A stretch of 64,000 bases of DNA from Hepsetus odoe (taxonomy: Eukaryota; Chordata; Actinopteri; Characiformes; Hepsetidae): contig CM029374.1 of assembly GCA_017165825.1 (NCBI GenBank), positions 11,905,589 to 11,969,588 on the forward strand, read 5' to 3'. Every line of letters starts with the position of its first letter. Positions within the stretch are counted from its first letter, which is position 1. Positions 1-11,200 of this stretch are shown here, piece by piece. The translations under genes and the position numbers were made by a program. Below the pieces are notes generated by a model, which saw only the letters and a list, made by a program, of their open reading frames with translations, did not search any database and was not told the origin of the DNA.

Positions 1-1365
1 TTATACCTTGTTGATTATAACTTTTTTTTTTAACAATAATGATGTGCTACACAGTTTCCATTTAGATTCCCAGGTATAAATAAAAGCCAAAGAATATAAA
101 TAAAGTTCATGGGCTAACTAGTATTTTGCTGTATTTCCCATCTCTATAGGAGGGTTCAGCATGTAGATAATGAATTTCCTCTTCTGTTAGGTGGTGTGAG
201 ATGAAATCCTTCATTCTTTTTCATCTCACCATGCAGTTTGAGGACTCTGAGCTTTGGCTAATACACAAGTTTTCTAAAAAAATGAGCCTACAGCATTGTA
301 ACTCTGGATACCGTACTGCATTTCTCTTCAATTGAGAAGGGACAGCTTTAGTATTAATTATACTAATCTTAGCTGCAATCCTCTGACAGTATCTGCTGAC
401 TGCAGCTAATGGTATTCAATGGTTTATTTCTTCATTGATGAGAAGGTGTAGTTGCCAATATGTTAAAGCAAAAAAAAAAAGCAGACTAAATGTTTTGAAA
501 CAAACACCTCAATGTATACAGTTGTTTGTGTAATGTCTAGAGGAGGCCATTTGAAACAGATTAAATGTGGAAGTGCTTTCAATATTTTCCCAACAATCAA
601 TCACAGATAAAATACACCATGTATTCCTGTTTTGTTGATGTCTGCTTAGTTGGAATGCTCAAGCCTTTCAGTATTTTGAGACACCCACAGTATTTCTGGT
701 CCAGGATATAAATAGTGATGAGTTGTATAAGGCCTTTACATGCCTATTGTCACAAAGGTAGTGCAGTGTTAGATAGTTCTTCTTTATGTTTTTTACTTTT
801 TAAAAAATGTAACTGTAAGTTAGGAACAACTTCAGGACACAGTACAATTTCAGGGTATATTCAGGAATCTTTCTTTGTTAAGCATTACTTACAGTAGTTG
901 GAGACAATAGCTTAGATCAGCTGGATGATATTTATATCAAGGTCACATATTAATCAAGCTGCAGGAAGACGGTGTCATTGCTTCAATTTCTGCAGTACAT
1001 TTTTGATTGGTGTTGATTTTGACTGGTGACAACCCAGTCCAGCAGGGTGTCCCATGGATTCCTCAGTGCTGGTGTTAAGACACCACTTTGATTCATTTTG
1101 ATTAGATCCTCACTATAAGGCTGATTTGAATGTAGCCTCTCTTGCTGTCAAGGCAACACAGCTAAAGCTTAAACCTGCTCTCAGGATCCTAGGACACTTC
1201 TCACAGCTTGGTTCAATTCATGTGCAGAATTAGGAATAACAAAAGATGTCAGACCATGGCCTGAGTGGTCCCCCTCCCTGTTCTGTGGTCCATGGTCTCT
1301 TGCCATTTTGTCTCCCTGATCTCCAGGCGCTTCTCTAAATGCGAATCCCCCAACGCTCTTTGCAG
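1..1365 (+). other. vsx2: Last intron of vsx2 (3' part)
   Basis: There is no coding exon here. The segment ends in a normal acceptor (TTTGCAG) just before the vsx2 terminal exon, so it is read as that gene's last intron, cut by the window edge. It is mostly AT-rich. Around 340-420 and 900-1140 the sequence is less AT-skewed and carries homeodomain-type cores (ATTAATTA near 353) and TTTGATT-type cores (near 1090-1105). It could hold enhancers, but that is inference. The short open frames are not convincing. Confidence 0.6.
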
Positions 1366-1673
1366 GGATGCACAAAAAGTCACTGGAGGCAGCGTCTGGA
1401 GCACTGAGTGGGAAGCCGGAGGTCAGTCAGCAGCCGAGCAATCCCAAGGTTGACGAGAGTGAGCCAGAGGACAGGAGGAGCGAGTCGCCCATGTCCAAAG
1501 AGGAAATGAGAGAGAATAGCATTGCTGCACTCAGGGCCAAAGCACAGGAGCACAGTGCCAAAGTCCTGGGAACAGTGTCCTGTGAGAGACTCGAGCACAA
1601 AACAGAATCCACAGTGATGGAGGAGAAGTCATCTGAACAGTCAGAATTGCGAGAAGAGGAAAAGAGGTCTTAG
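1366..1673 (+). CDS. vsx2: Visual system homeobox 2, terminal coding exon (partial gene)
   Basis: VSX2 (CHX10) is a paired-like homeodomain transcription factor of retinal progenitors and bipolar cells. This exon begins after the TTTGCAG acceptor with GG, completing a Gly codon, then reads MHKKSLEAA, a typical VSX2 C-terminal exon start. An OAR-type motif follows (RENSIAALRAKAQEHSAKVLG region, about residues 43-64 of the exon). An acidic Glu/Ser/Lys-rich tail ends at TAG (1671-1673). The homeodomain and CVC domain lie upstream, outside the window. The text fits VSX2 better than VSX1, judged from memory of both families and not from an alignment. Confidence 0.87.
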
Positions 1674-2244
1674 ATATGCACTTAATTCCCTTATTCAAGA
1701 CTCATATTGTCCCACTATAACTTCCAACAAACCCTTTGTCATTTTCTCTTCAGTAATGTTCATGTTAACAAGCAACGGTCCTCATAGTAAACCTAACCAG
1801 TTCCGATTTTCCGTCCATACGTAGATCAGAGGTATTGATGAAGCTGCAGCTTTTCAGACTGATTATAGTGGCATAAATCCCCAAAACACTGGGGACAAAG
1901 CATGGTATCCTTCGTTCCACTTTTATTAAGGTGTACATGCCACGTATAGTGTCATATAGAGAACTGTATGTTAATATGGGAACAGAATGAATCAACATCA
2001 ACACACCTTTGGTGGTTTACTGTAGGCTTTCAAAAACGCAGACTTAGAGTGATAAAATTTAGGACATATGCACCAATCTCACAACAGTATAGACAGAGCA
2101 TCATATTTTAAATATTAAGACCATTTTAGGTAGTCTTAAAGGATAAGGTGTTTGGTGAATTTCCGCAGAAGTTTGTACAGTATCCTTCTTTTTAAAAGCA
2201 CTCATTGGCTGATTGTATTAGAATGTAATGCTGTAAATATTGTA

Positions 2245-2250
2245 AATAAA
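2245..2250 (+). terminator. vsx2: Candidate polyadenylation signal of vsx2
   Basis: This is an AATAAA hexamer about 570 bp after the vsx2 stop. It is followed at about 2300-2335 by TGTGTT and a long T/GT-rich tract, as expected downstream of a cleavage site. The stretch 1674-2244 is therefore read as 3' UTR. It has no other coding signal. Confidence 0.5.
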
Positions 2251-2605
2251 GATAGCTTGCTACAGTATTGTTCAAACCGTACTTTAATGTACTGTAGTCA
2301 TATGTGTTCTGTTTTTTTTTTTGTTTGTTTTTTTGGTGCGTGAAATGTAAAATGTTGCTCAGATTATTAAAAAAATCTCACATGTTGAGCTATGCATTCA
2401 CTTTTTTCTTTTCCAAAAAGCAATGGTGACACCAAGATGAAAAGAATTAAAGGCACCTTCAGAATTTATTTAAAATATTCAGTCGTTAAAGCATTGCATT
2501 ACACATTATGTTGCAAAATCTTAAAACCCATTTTTACTACCCCATTTACCATCTGCAAGACACAGAGTAAAATCTTAAAATAATTCTACTTTAGGTGTTA
2601 GATGC

Positions 2606-3133
2606 TACATTACTCTGCAAAGGTCTTGAGCCACCCTTCATTTCTTCATATTTTGCTTCCAAACCTATATGTTGTAATGTATCTTTGAGGAATAGTACTT
2701 TAAGCTTTCTGAAGCACCCCATTTTCGATTCTCAATTTCAGTCTAATCTCTCTCTCAGTCCAGTTCCTGTACCTGACCTGTTTCAGAGGATTGTTTTATA
2801 TTTGTTAAGCCACACACCTATGTATGAATTACTGAAGAATAACAAATTCAGCTTTGGAATATCCTTCAAGAAGCCTGCAGAACTATTCCTGAAGACCACT
2901 TAGAGGAATTATGAGACAGCTTGCCTAAATTCAGCCCGTGTAGAAGAATAATGTGGGCCATGCAAAATATTGACTTTAAAGCTTTTTGGAATTAAAAACT
3001 CTTTTTGTGTAACATAATGTATTTACATGTATGTTTGCATATGTTGCAATAAATCACTGTTCATACTGTTTCATTTTCCAAGGAAAAAATACAGAAATGA
3101 GGGGTGGTTCAAAACTTTTGCACAGTACTGTTA
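2606..3133. mobile_element. Non-autonomous Tc1-like element (MITE)
   Basis: The left end reads like TACATTACTCTGCAAAGG and the right end like CTTTTGCACAGTACTGTTA. These are degenerate versions of the inverted termini of the copy at 49399-49952 (TACAGTACTGTGCAAA...). The 0.5-kb interior has no intact transposase; the open frame at 2595-2903 is fortuitous. It is an old, internally deleted DNA transposon beyond the vsx2 3' UTR. Confidence 0.65.
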
Positions 3134-3149
3134 CAGCAGGAAGATGATG

Positions 3150-3440
3150 AAACTGTTTTAAAGCAGCTGTATTGTAGCCGTGCATTTATTAGTGGCTCGC
3201 TCCATCAGGCCTGAAATGCACTCTCACTCTGTATGTAGGCTGAGCGACAGAGCAAAACTCTGTGACAGCGGCTGTAATCCGCCACAGTTGAGAGGCCTCA
3301 ATCTGGCCAGATTAAACAGCAGGGCCAGTGCATGACTGACATATGGGAGAGAGCATGAAAGCAGCCCCCAGATAAGGTGCTCTCAGCCTAAATTACAGAC
3401 GCCACCGCTCATGCTCACTCCTCATCTTATGGCAATGCAT
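3150..3440. promoter_or_regulatory. Candidate conserved non-coding block downstream of vsx2
   Basis: This is non-repetitive, compositionally balanced sequence in an AT-rich flank, with no long open frame and no transposon ends. It contains GATAAGG near 3372 and several E-box-like and TG-rich motifs. The call rests only on composition and on its position next to a developmental homeobox gene, so it is a weak inference. Confidence 0.28.
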
Positions 3441-4347
3441 TAATATGCTTTTATCCTTCCTGCGTCGCCCAACAGCTCATCCCATCCATCCCCATTTACA
3501 AAATTTCATAAGCGATGAGTGCATGTTCTCTCATATACATGCATTTTCAAGTGCCTTCCATTTAGCTGTCTTTCAAGTTCAAGACCTGTTCACTTGTACA
3601 ACTACTCTACCAGTAAACTCACTGTTGTTTGTTGCTGTTGAGCTCCCAGGCTCAAGTCACAGAGATTAACAGCCATGTTCTTCCTCTGTAACTGTAGCTC
3701 TGTTTTTAGTTTAAAAAGCAGTGTGGATCATAAAGGCATCGCAGGAATATATTCTATAGGAACATATATTTTGGGCACCCCAGTCAAATGACATGTTGAT
3801 TATTCAGGTAAAACTAGGAAACAAATATTGTAGAAAACACTTTTTAGTGCATGATTACTATTTACTTCCTAATTTATTGAAAGAACATAAAATATAAAGA
3901 GAGCCTGTGCATGAGTTATGGCACATATATATATATCTTCTTTTATATTATGTAAAAAGTAAAAGAAATATATAAATACAATATAAATTTATATAAACAT
4001 TTTTAGAAGGAACATTTTTAATTTATAGTTATAGTTAACATTTATTATCAAATGTTCACACAATGTAAAGACTAGTGCTCACAAATGACTGCAAAAAAGA
4101 ATGACTAAATAAAGAAATAAAGAAAATATATTAATATGAGGTTTTGTTCTGACAACAGTAATATACTGTAGGTGATGATTAGCTAAAACACTCCTTAAGC
4201 ATTTTAAATATACAATAATTATATTTCATAACAATATCAATTTCCGGAAATAAATTTAAGCGTCTTAAATGGACATGCTGATTAGAGTAGGATGTTAATT
4301 ATGAATTCCTAAAGGTCCCCTCCCCCTAACCATACCATGCTTGCATG

Positions 4348-4348
<1 letters not shown>

Positions 4349-4378
<30 letters not shown>

Positions 4379-4381
4379 ACA
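4349..4381. repeat. (CA)n microsatellite
   Basis: About 33 bp of CA dinucleotide repeat with one AA interruption. Confidence 0.95.
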
Positions 4382-4384
4382 TCT

Positions 4385-4560
4385 GGTTGCTGATCCTATC
4401 CTGCCCTTATTATCGAGGCCTGTCAACAGATTATTGATACACACTGTTAATTCAGTCCTAATTTAATTTAATTTACTTAGTGTCAGTGTAATTAATGTGT
4501 TGACATCTGCAGTGATTAAGCCTGGCTTATAAGGCAACAAAATATGTTACATCTCTATCC
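4385..4560. promoter_or_regulatory. Candidate homeodomain-site cluster downstream of vsx2
   Basis: The segment has a dense run of homeodomain-type sites: three TAATTT units in tandem near 4460-4480, GTAATTAATG near 4489, GTTAATTC near 4446 and GTGATTAAGCC near 4512. VSX2 and related paired-like factors bind TAATTA cores, so it could be an autoregulatory or cross-regulatory enhancer. The motifs are seen; the function is inferred. Confidence 0.3.
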
Positions 4561-5570
4561 CATTTCCTAACAGATCCCTGTTTTAGAACAATACAAGTTT
4601 GGATGTTCTTCTACTGGATTTTGCAAGCAAAAGTAACTTTTTTCATTTTTGATATTAATTAAGCTTTTTTTGGGTGCATCCCTTGAAAAAAATGTGTAAT
4701 TCCTTAAACCATCTGCTATAATATCAAAGCATCTGCTGTGCTGTGTATAACTTTGTGGCTGAGCTTAGTTAAGTTATTTGTGAGGATTTCCAGTTCTTTT
4801 CTCTGGGTTCACAGGTTTCCGCAGGTTTCAGGCTCTTGCTCTGAGAGGAGTTCAGTATTAATGTAAAGCGACAGGAGCTAATCCTTCAAAGTCATTAATA
4901 CTGGGCATCATGGGCATCGGCTTTGGCAAGCTGGACTTATCTGTGATGCAAAGATTATTAGAACTGAGATGGAGATAAGATCGTGCATCTAAGTGCATGT
5001 GATCTTTTAAGGGACGGAAGGACGGAGTGATCCGATTTGTCAGAGCTTGAACTGCTTGGAATGTAAGGAATGAAATAGCAGGACAGATGTGAAGCAATGT
5101 TTACAGAGTAGTACACACTATATCATACAATAAAAAAAAATCTAATCAATCCAAGCTTTAAATTCCTAATTGAGTGTGTTTATTTCTCTCACCGCTTACA
5201 TGAGCAGTAGGCTGCACCCATTTGTGCAGAAGAAGAAGCGTAATCTTAGAGGCATGACCTCAGGCAAGACTCCTGCAGTGTGGGATCCAAATCTTTATCT
5301 ATTTAAAAACAGTCCACAAGAAGGATATAAACAGGTGCTCAATCTGGAGCTTCACACCTAAAAAGCAGCAGGGACCAAACATTCAGCCTGGTCACATGCT
5401 GCCATCTGCTGTACACAAGTTGGCATGTTAGTCCGGCATCTAAACTGAAACGTATCTTTTGGACAATATATTGATTATCATTACAGTGATAAACTGGTCT
5501 TGGTTAATAGGATCTGATGCAGTACAGTGTGATACACTGAAATAAAACATCTGTTTTTATGTTTGATAAT

Positions 5571-6490
5571 CACTGCAGGCTTTCTGGAGTCTACATACCC
5601 CTCCACTGCTCACTCCAATCACTGCAGGCTTTCTGGAGTCCACAGACTCCTCCACTGCTCACTGCAATCACTGCAGGCTTTCTGGAGTCCACAGACTCCT
5701 CCACTGCTCACTCCAATCACTGCAGGCTTTCTGGAGTCCACAGACTCCTCCACTGCTCAGGCCAATCACTGCAGGCTTTCTGGAGTTTACATACCCCTCC
5801 ACTGCTCACTCTGATCAGTGCAGGGACTCCAGAGCTTACAGACCCCTTTTCAGTCTGTTTTGTTCACTGCAGGCTTTCTGGAGTCCACAGATCCCTCCAT
5901 TTCACAGACATTCCAATGGGCCAGGGTTAGCCTAGTGGTTAAGGAATAGGCATCATAATCAGAAGGTCATCCAGCTTGATTCCCAGACCTGTGTGTTGCC
6001 CGGAGGTACTTTTGAGCAAGGTACCGACCCCATTGCTATTACGCAGCCACTAGATATAGCTGCCCACTGTGGCACCGTGAGTATGGGTTAAATCCAGAGA
6101 ATGGCTTTTGTTATGGTTCATTGAGTTGTGCTATATGCTCACAATGACAGTCACTTTCACTTCACTTCACTGTTTACAGGTTTCTCTACTGCCCATTTTG
6201 ATCACTGCAAGTATTCCAAAGTTTACAGACTCCTCTACTGCCACTGACCATTGCATAAGTCCCAGAGTGTACAGGCCCTCCACTCCTCACTCCGATCACT
6301 GCAGGCACTCCAGAGTTAACAGACTCATCAGCTGCCCATCTTAAAAACTGCAACCTTTCCAGAGTTTACAGACCCTCCACTGCCCTCCCTAATCACAGCA
6401 GGCATTACAAAGTTTACAGAGCCCTCTACAGCTCATTCCGATCACTACAGCCTTTCTGGTATTTACAGTCCCTCCAATGCCCTCCCTTAA
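5571..6490 (+). repeat. 49-bp minisatellite, degenerate to the right and split by a SINE
   Basis: The word CACTGCAGGCTTTCTGGAGT, or a close variant, starts at 5571, 5620, 5669, 5718, 5767, 5816 and 5865, exactly 49 bp apart. More diverged units with CACTGCA/ACTCCAGAGT words continue from about 6200 to 6490 at roughly 47-49 bp spacing. A SINE at 5923-6172 separates the two parts. Most units carry a PstI site (CTGCAG). Open frames of up to 123 codons here only reflect the lack of stops in the unit. Confidence 0.93.
5923..6172 (+). mobile_element. tRNA-derived SINE, family A, inside the minisatellite
   Basis: The head has a pol III A-box-like TAGCCTAGTGGTTA. A body follows with GAGCAAGGTACCG and GTATGGGTTAAAT. 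The tail has CAATGACA...CACTTTCA. The same layout recurs at 12113, 18857 (-), 24099 (-), 28474 (-), 32229 (-) and 37089. Confidence 0.85.
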
Positions 6491-6599
6491 TGCACTTCTT
6501 ATGTGGACCTTTCAGTTTGTAGTGAAAAGCCCAAATTATTTGCACCCTTATTAAAGAGAGGTCATGTAAAATGTCCTTGAGTTTCACTGAGTCAGGTTA

Positions 6600-6870
6600 G
6601 ACATCTTGGAGACAAATTTAGAGAAACAAGGTTGCGTTGGTTTGGACATGTCCAGAGGAGAGACGAGGATTATATTGGAAGGAGGATGTTGAAGATGGAG
6701 CTGCCAGGAAAGAGGAGAAGAGGAAGACCAAAGAGGAGGTTTATGGACGTGGTGAGAGAGAACATGCAGGTGGCCAGTTTGAAGCAGGAAGATGCAGAGG
6801 ACCGGAAAAAATGTAGACAGTTGATCTGCTGTGGCGATCCCTAAATGGGAGCAGCCGAAAGAAAAAGAAG
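6600..6870 (+). mobile_element. LINE fragment, 3' end of ORF2
   Basis: A 70-codon open frame (6632-6844) contains RWFGHVQRRDEDYIGRR and GKRRRGRPKRRFMDVV, the C-terminal end typical of a fish non-LTR retrotransposon reverse-transcriptase protein. It ends near an AAAGAAAAAGAAG tail. It is a 5'-truncated dead copy, probably of the same family as the larger remnant at 25636-26690. Confidence 0.8.
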
Positions 6871-6883
6871 TCTGATATTATCT

Positions 6884-7160
6884 AGACTTCACTGGCTTCC
6901 TGTGACTGTGTTGTTGGCGGTGGTGTGGGGGGACACCAGTGTCTCAGGATGCTCTTGTGTTTGAAAAATCCTCAGTTCTATCCTTTCTAGTCAGGCTGTG
7001 ATAGCGAGTTAGCCGGAGTCACAGTACTGCACTCTGTAAATTAATGGTTTGTACAGTTGAGTTCAAAATAGATCTAATTTAATTCTCTCTGTCTGAGATG
7101 GACGGCTGTCCACCACCTGTACGGTGGACAACTTTTGAAAGTTCATCAATCACCGTGAGG
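6884..7160 (+). repeat. Unclassified interspersed repeat (second copy at 30836-31065, opposite strand)
   Basis: The sequence from GGCGGTGGTGTGGGGGGACA to the hairpin GTCCACCACCTGTACGGTGGAC recurs with scattered changes, reverse-complemented, at 30836-31065. The short stem (GTCCACC/GGTGGAC) is kept in both. No coding capacity is seen and the family is not identified. Confidence 0.75.
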
Positions 7161-8019
7161 GTTTCCAGTAACTCCACTGAGTTGACGAAAGGAGTATCAT
7201 CAGATTTCTCTCCTCACCTGAACTTCAGATCAGCTACATCAGACTGGATCATCTGCATGAACTGCTGCCACTAAGATGAATAAAATCTTCACCCACTTGG
7301 GCAGAGCCCGAGATTTATTATATATGGATTTAAATCGCATTTTTTCACACTCCATTTTCAGGGTCATTCTGATCCAACGCAACAGGGGATCGACTGTATC
7401 GGTGGACAACAGTGCAGAACAAATATACAATAAGGATAAACAAACAAAGAATAATGCCTAGGTAATAAAAGAAGCAGAGTTTAAAAAAACTCATGATGCA
7501 GGATGACTAGTTGTCCACTTGGTAGTGCACTGTAAAAGAAAGATCAAGTGTCTGGTCTAAGGGAGATCACAGCTCAGGCCAGTGTGCTTGTGGGGGCACA
7601 GCGTTTTTATAATCTTTCTAGCTTGGAGGAGAAATGCTGTTTAAAAGCCTGGTGGCCCCAGTGCTCCAGAACCTTTTCCCAGCCAACAGGAGGGACTGTT
7701 AGAGGGGTGTGAGGGTTTCAGGGGTCTTTAGTGAAGCTGAGGAGAGGGAGAATTAGGGATAGTGTCTACCAATCATCATCACTGCTGGTTTTATTAACCT
7801 GTTTCTGTTCAGAAACTGCCTTTCCTGAATCTGGAGGGTTATTTAAATAGATTAGTTAAATATTGTAAATCAATTTCTAACCCAACATTACTTTAAAACA
7901 TTGCTTTAACCTAAATGTAGACCTCGACTGGGATTCCAGCAGCCTTCACGGGAAGCTTCATTTACGAGTAGACTCACTTATTCGGAGTCGGTTTAGTGAA
8001 CCTGAATCAAAAGGGGACC
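7161..8019. other. Intergenic, nothing recognised
   Basis: No exon, RNA gene or identifiable repeat end was found. Part of it may be a continuation of the repeat at 6884. Confidence 0.4.
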
Positions 8020-8287
8020 GGAAATGACGGAGTTTGTTGTTGTCCCCCCTCCCTCCTCGCCATCGTAGCATGGATGGAAATCTCTCCTACTCTGCTCATC
8101 TCTCTCCGCTCCGCGTCGGGGGATTGTTGCCTTCGCATCTGGAAAAATTAGAAATGTGTTTTTGGCCAAACCTTTGAGTCGAGTGCCTCCCACGGACATT
8201 AAAGAGCCTCCCGAGCGCTCCTCTTCGCGCGCGGTTTTTTTCCCTCCTGCAGACGCTCTCCGAGGCGAGTCAGCCTCCATACTCAAA
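8020..8287 (+). promoter_or_regulatory. znf839: znf839 promoter and 5' UTR, with a YY1-type motif at the start codon
   Basis: GC and CpG content rise sharply here (CGCTCCGCGTCGG, TCGCGCGCGG) and continue through exon 1, as in a CpG-island promoter. No TATA box is evident. The start itself sits in CAAAATGGCGGAC (8284-8296), which matches the YY1 consensus (AANATGGCGG) and gives a good translation context. An upstream in-frame ATG at 8156 would add 44 residues but has poorer context. Confidence 0.65.
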
Positions 8288-11200
8288 ATGGCGGACAACG
8301 AAGACGAGAGTGGCAATAGCACGTCCGGCGCTGCAGCAGCAGTCGGGGACTCCCTCAGCGAGGGTCACTTGTCCACCACACCGGGTGGGTGCGAGAGTCA
8401 AGGGGAGGCCAGCGGGGTCCTGGCGGGCGGTGCAGCAGCGGACGGGCAGCCAGGCCTCGCAGGCAGCGCTCCGGGGGCCGAGGCTCGTGCCACGGACGGG
8501 GGCTGTCAGGAGGAGGTGATCGGGCACCTCTTGGGCACCGAGGTTCTGACGTCTTACGTGCAGGCGACCGATGGCGTGGAGGGCGCCCTGGGCGCGGAGT
8601 GCGCCACCGTGAGCAGCGACTTTTTGAACGCCCTGGCGCCCGCCACCACCATCATTTACGTCCAGCCGGACGGCAGCTTCGTAGAGAGCTCGGGTCTGTC
8701 TGCGGAGGAGCAGCAGCAGCTGATCGAGCAGTTGTCCAAGCAGCAGCTGGTGCAGTTGACGGGCAACGAGGCGGCGCGCCTCTTCGATCAACCGCAGACC
8801 CCCAAACCCGCCGACCCCTCGCAGTCCGCCGTCAAAACCGCCACCATGGCGCCCGTGGACGTGCAGCAGGTCATAGACCACGTTAACAAGTCCCAGGCCG
8901 AGGGGGCCCGCGCTCACACGGCGGCTGCCCCTCAGGCGGCTGCGCAGAGGTCGGTCGCAGCTCAGCCCGCTTCATACATCGCGATCGAGTCTGCAAACCT
9001 GCTCTCAGGGGGGGCGCAGCTCAGCGCCGCTGTCCCGCCTCAGCCCTTCTCCCTCGTGCAGAACGCCTCCCAGCAGCTGCAGAGCGCGGCCAAGCAGGCA
9101 GCCCTACAGCAGTCCCAGAACGGGGCCCATCCGATACAGCCGAAGGTAAGATGGGGGTGTCGGCTAGAGCAGTGTGTCCTCTGAGACCCGCTCGTGCATC
9201 TGTTTCCTTCCCCACTTCAAGGATCCTGAGCCTGGTGCACTGGAGCAGGCTGGAGGGGAGTCCAAAAGCGGGACTCTTCCCACTGTCTGTGGAGTGTTGT
9301 CACTGTCAACATTGCCAGTTTATATCAGTGGATGTTGGGGGACATGTTGAGCACATGTGAATGTTGGGGGTGTGTCTCTAGGCTGACAATAGCAAAAATG
9401 ATCCCAAATATTTTGGTCCATGTTGAGATTATGTTTATTAAACATATGCATTGCTAGGCTTTTTTTTTTTTTAAAAACATGTCTACTTAACAAAATTTGA
9501 GACTTTAATTTAAATAGAAACGAGAGAAACTTAATGAATAATATCATTATTTTTTGTTTTATTTACTTTAAAATAAACAAGTATTGTAAACTTGTAAGTG
9601 TTGAAAACATCCAAAGTAATCTCAAAGGATTTTTGACAGAAACCCCAGCCTGTCAGTTCGGTCTGGTTTGAGTGCACGCAGGTGACTGTCTCTCTGAAGC
9701 AGCTGGGATGAACAGATAGTTCTTCAGCAGATGGGAGAGCCAGGGGTAGAGCTTCTATGATGCTCCCATGATAGGGTCCTTCTAAGCATCACTGATTTTC
9801 TCTACTAATCCTTTTATGGCAATATATTTTTCGTTTTTTTTTAATCATAGATGGATGTTAAAATCATAATTGAAATAAACATTTGATTAATTGAGCATCC
9901 CTTGGTGTCCCCAGCATATATTACAGCTAACTGCTATTCATTTTAGGCCATTGGTCCTAAAGCAGATACATGATTCAATGTAATCTAGGGGTCTGTTTAG
10001 CTTTTTCACACTGTTTATCACTGTTCCAGGCACTGTTTTAGGCCCATCATGCACATGTGGAGAAACATTATGAACAGGTTGATAACATCACTGCCTATAT
10101 GTTGGGCCCGTACTAATTGAATATGCCCTAAAAGTGCAAAGAAAACACTACATTGGAAGTGTCAGGCAGGGGATACCGCAGGATTGACGATTTGGAACAA
10201 CTGCTTTAGTGATCAGGAGGGTTTGGGAGCGTTGTTTTCACCCTGTGCTTTTTGTCTGTTTACATTTCCAGCCTACCGAACCTATCCACATTCAAGTACA
10301 GGCACCACCAAAGCAGGAGATCAAGCAAAGGCAGGCTACACCAATCACAATACTGCAGCCGCAAAGCCTACCAGTAAGCCAGCCTTTGGTCAAAGTCTCT
10401 ACTGTGGGGACGGTCAGCTCTCCGCAGATCATCCACATCACCCCTGTGCCTGGACAGCAGCAGTATTTTTTACAGAATCCAGGAGAGCCCCCTATTCAGC
10501 TTCTACTTCAGAAGCCAACCCCGGTGGTCAGCAGCATTTCTGTTCCAATTGTACGCAAAGTCCCAGCTCCTGTTGCTTCTCCCAGTCCTGCTCCCACCAA
10601 GAGTCCTGCAACCAAGCCAGCCACTGTGGTGGCTCCTCCCACTTTGATTTTGACTCAGACTTCTCCCACGAGCATCTCTTCCCCAACCACAAAGGTGTTG
10701 ACTCCACCCACAAAGGTCACTACAGTCGTCACTAAGGTTTTGACACCAGCTGTTGAAAAGGAAAAACCTAAAGTGAAGAAACGGCAGAAGAAGCCTCAGA
10801 AAATCCAAACTCGCTCTGGCAGGGTATCCCGGCCACCTAAGCACAAGGTGAAGGACTACAAATTTATCAAGAACGAGGACTTGGCAGAGAGCCACCAATC
10901 TGATTCCGATGACTACTCTGAGATAAGTGTGGAGGATGAGGAGGGTGATGAAAGCAAGAAGACGACTACAGATGATGGTTTAACACTTCGCAATAAAGCC
11001 TTTAAATGTGAAATGTGTGATAAATCCTACATAGGCCTGGCTGGTTTGAACAGACACTATAGACTAAAACCCAGTCATGACAAAAGCCAGACTTGTCCTC
11101 CAGCAGAAAAAGACTCCAAACCATCAGAGGAACAGACGGTACCTGAAGGCATCAAAACAAGTCCAGTAAAAGCGCCCACTACTCAAAAAGTTAAGATGCT

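Larger units (their letters stand above)
3134..5570. other. Intergenic flank of vsx2, no gene seen
   Basis: No coding exon is supported. Three blocks (about 3150-3440, 4385-4560 and 4850-5060) have balanced composition and no repeat signature. They stand out from very AT-rich DNA at 3850-4260, and the first two are listed separately as candidate regulatory DNA. A CA microsatellite lies at 4349-4381. The rest shows nothing recognisable. Confidence 0.5.

Noticed and set aside
5571..5913. CRISPR-like regular repeats
   Set aside because: The whole 49-bp unit is repeated, with no unique spacers, and the DNA is eukaryotic.
5559..5930. Open frames of 83-123 codons with repeated CRLSGVHR-type text
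   Set aside because: They are produced by the 49-bp minisatellite, whose unit lacks stops in several frames. There is no start context, splice sites or domain.
8156..8287. Upstream in-frame ATG of znf839
   Set aside because: It would add 44 residues without recognised family similarity. The ATG at 8288 has better context and begins MADNEDE.
8270..8917. 215-codon open frame on the minus strand
   Set aside because: It is antisense to znf839 exon 1 in GC-rich DNA. The plus strand matches a known protein and splices correctly.
10184..10735. 183-codon open frame in another plus frame of znf839 exon 2
   Set aside because: A low-complexity Ser/His/Cys-rich shadow of the real Pro/Thr-rich coding frame.
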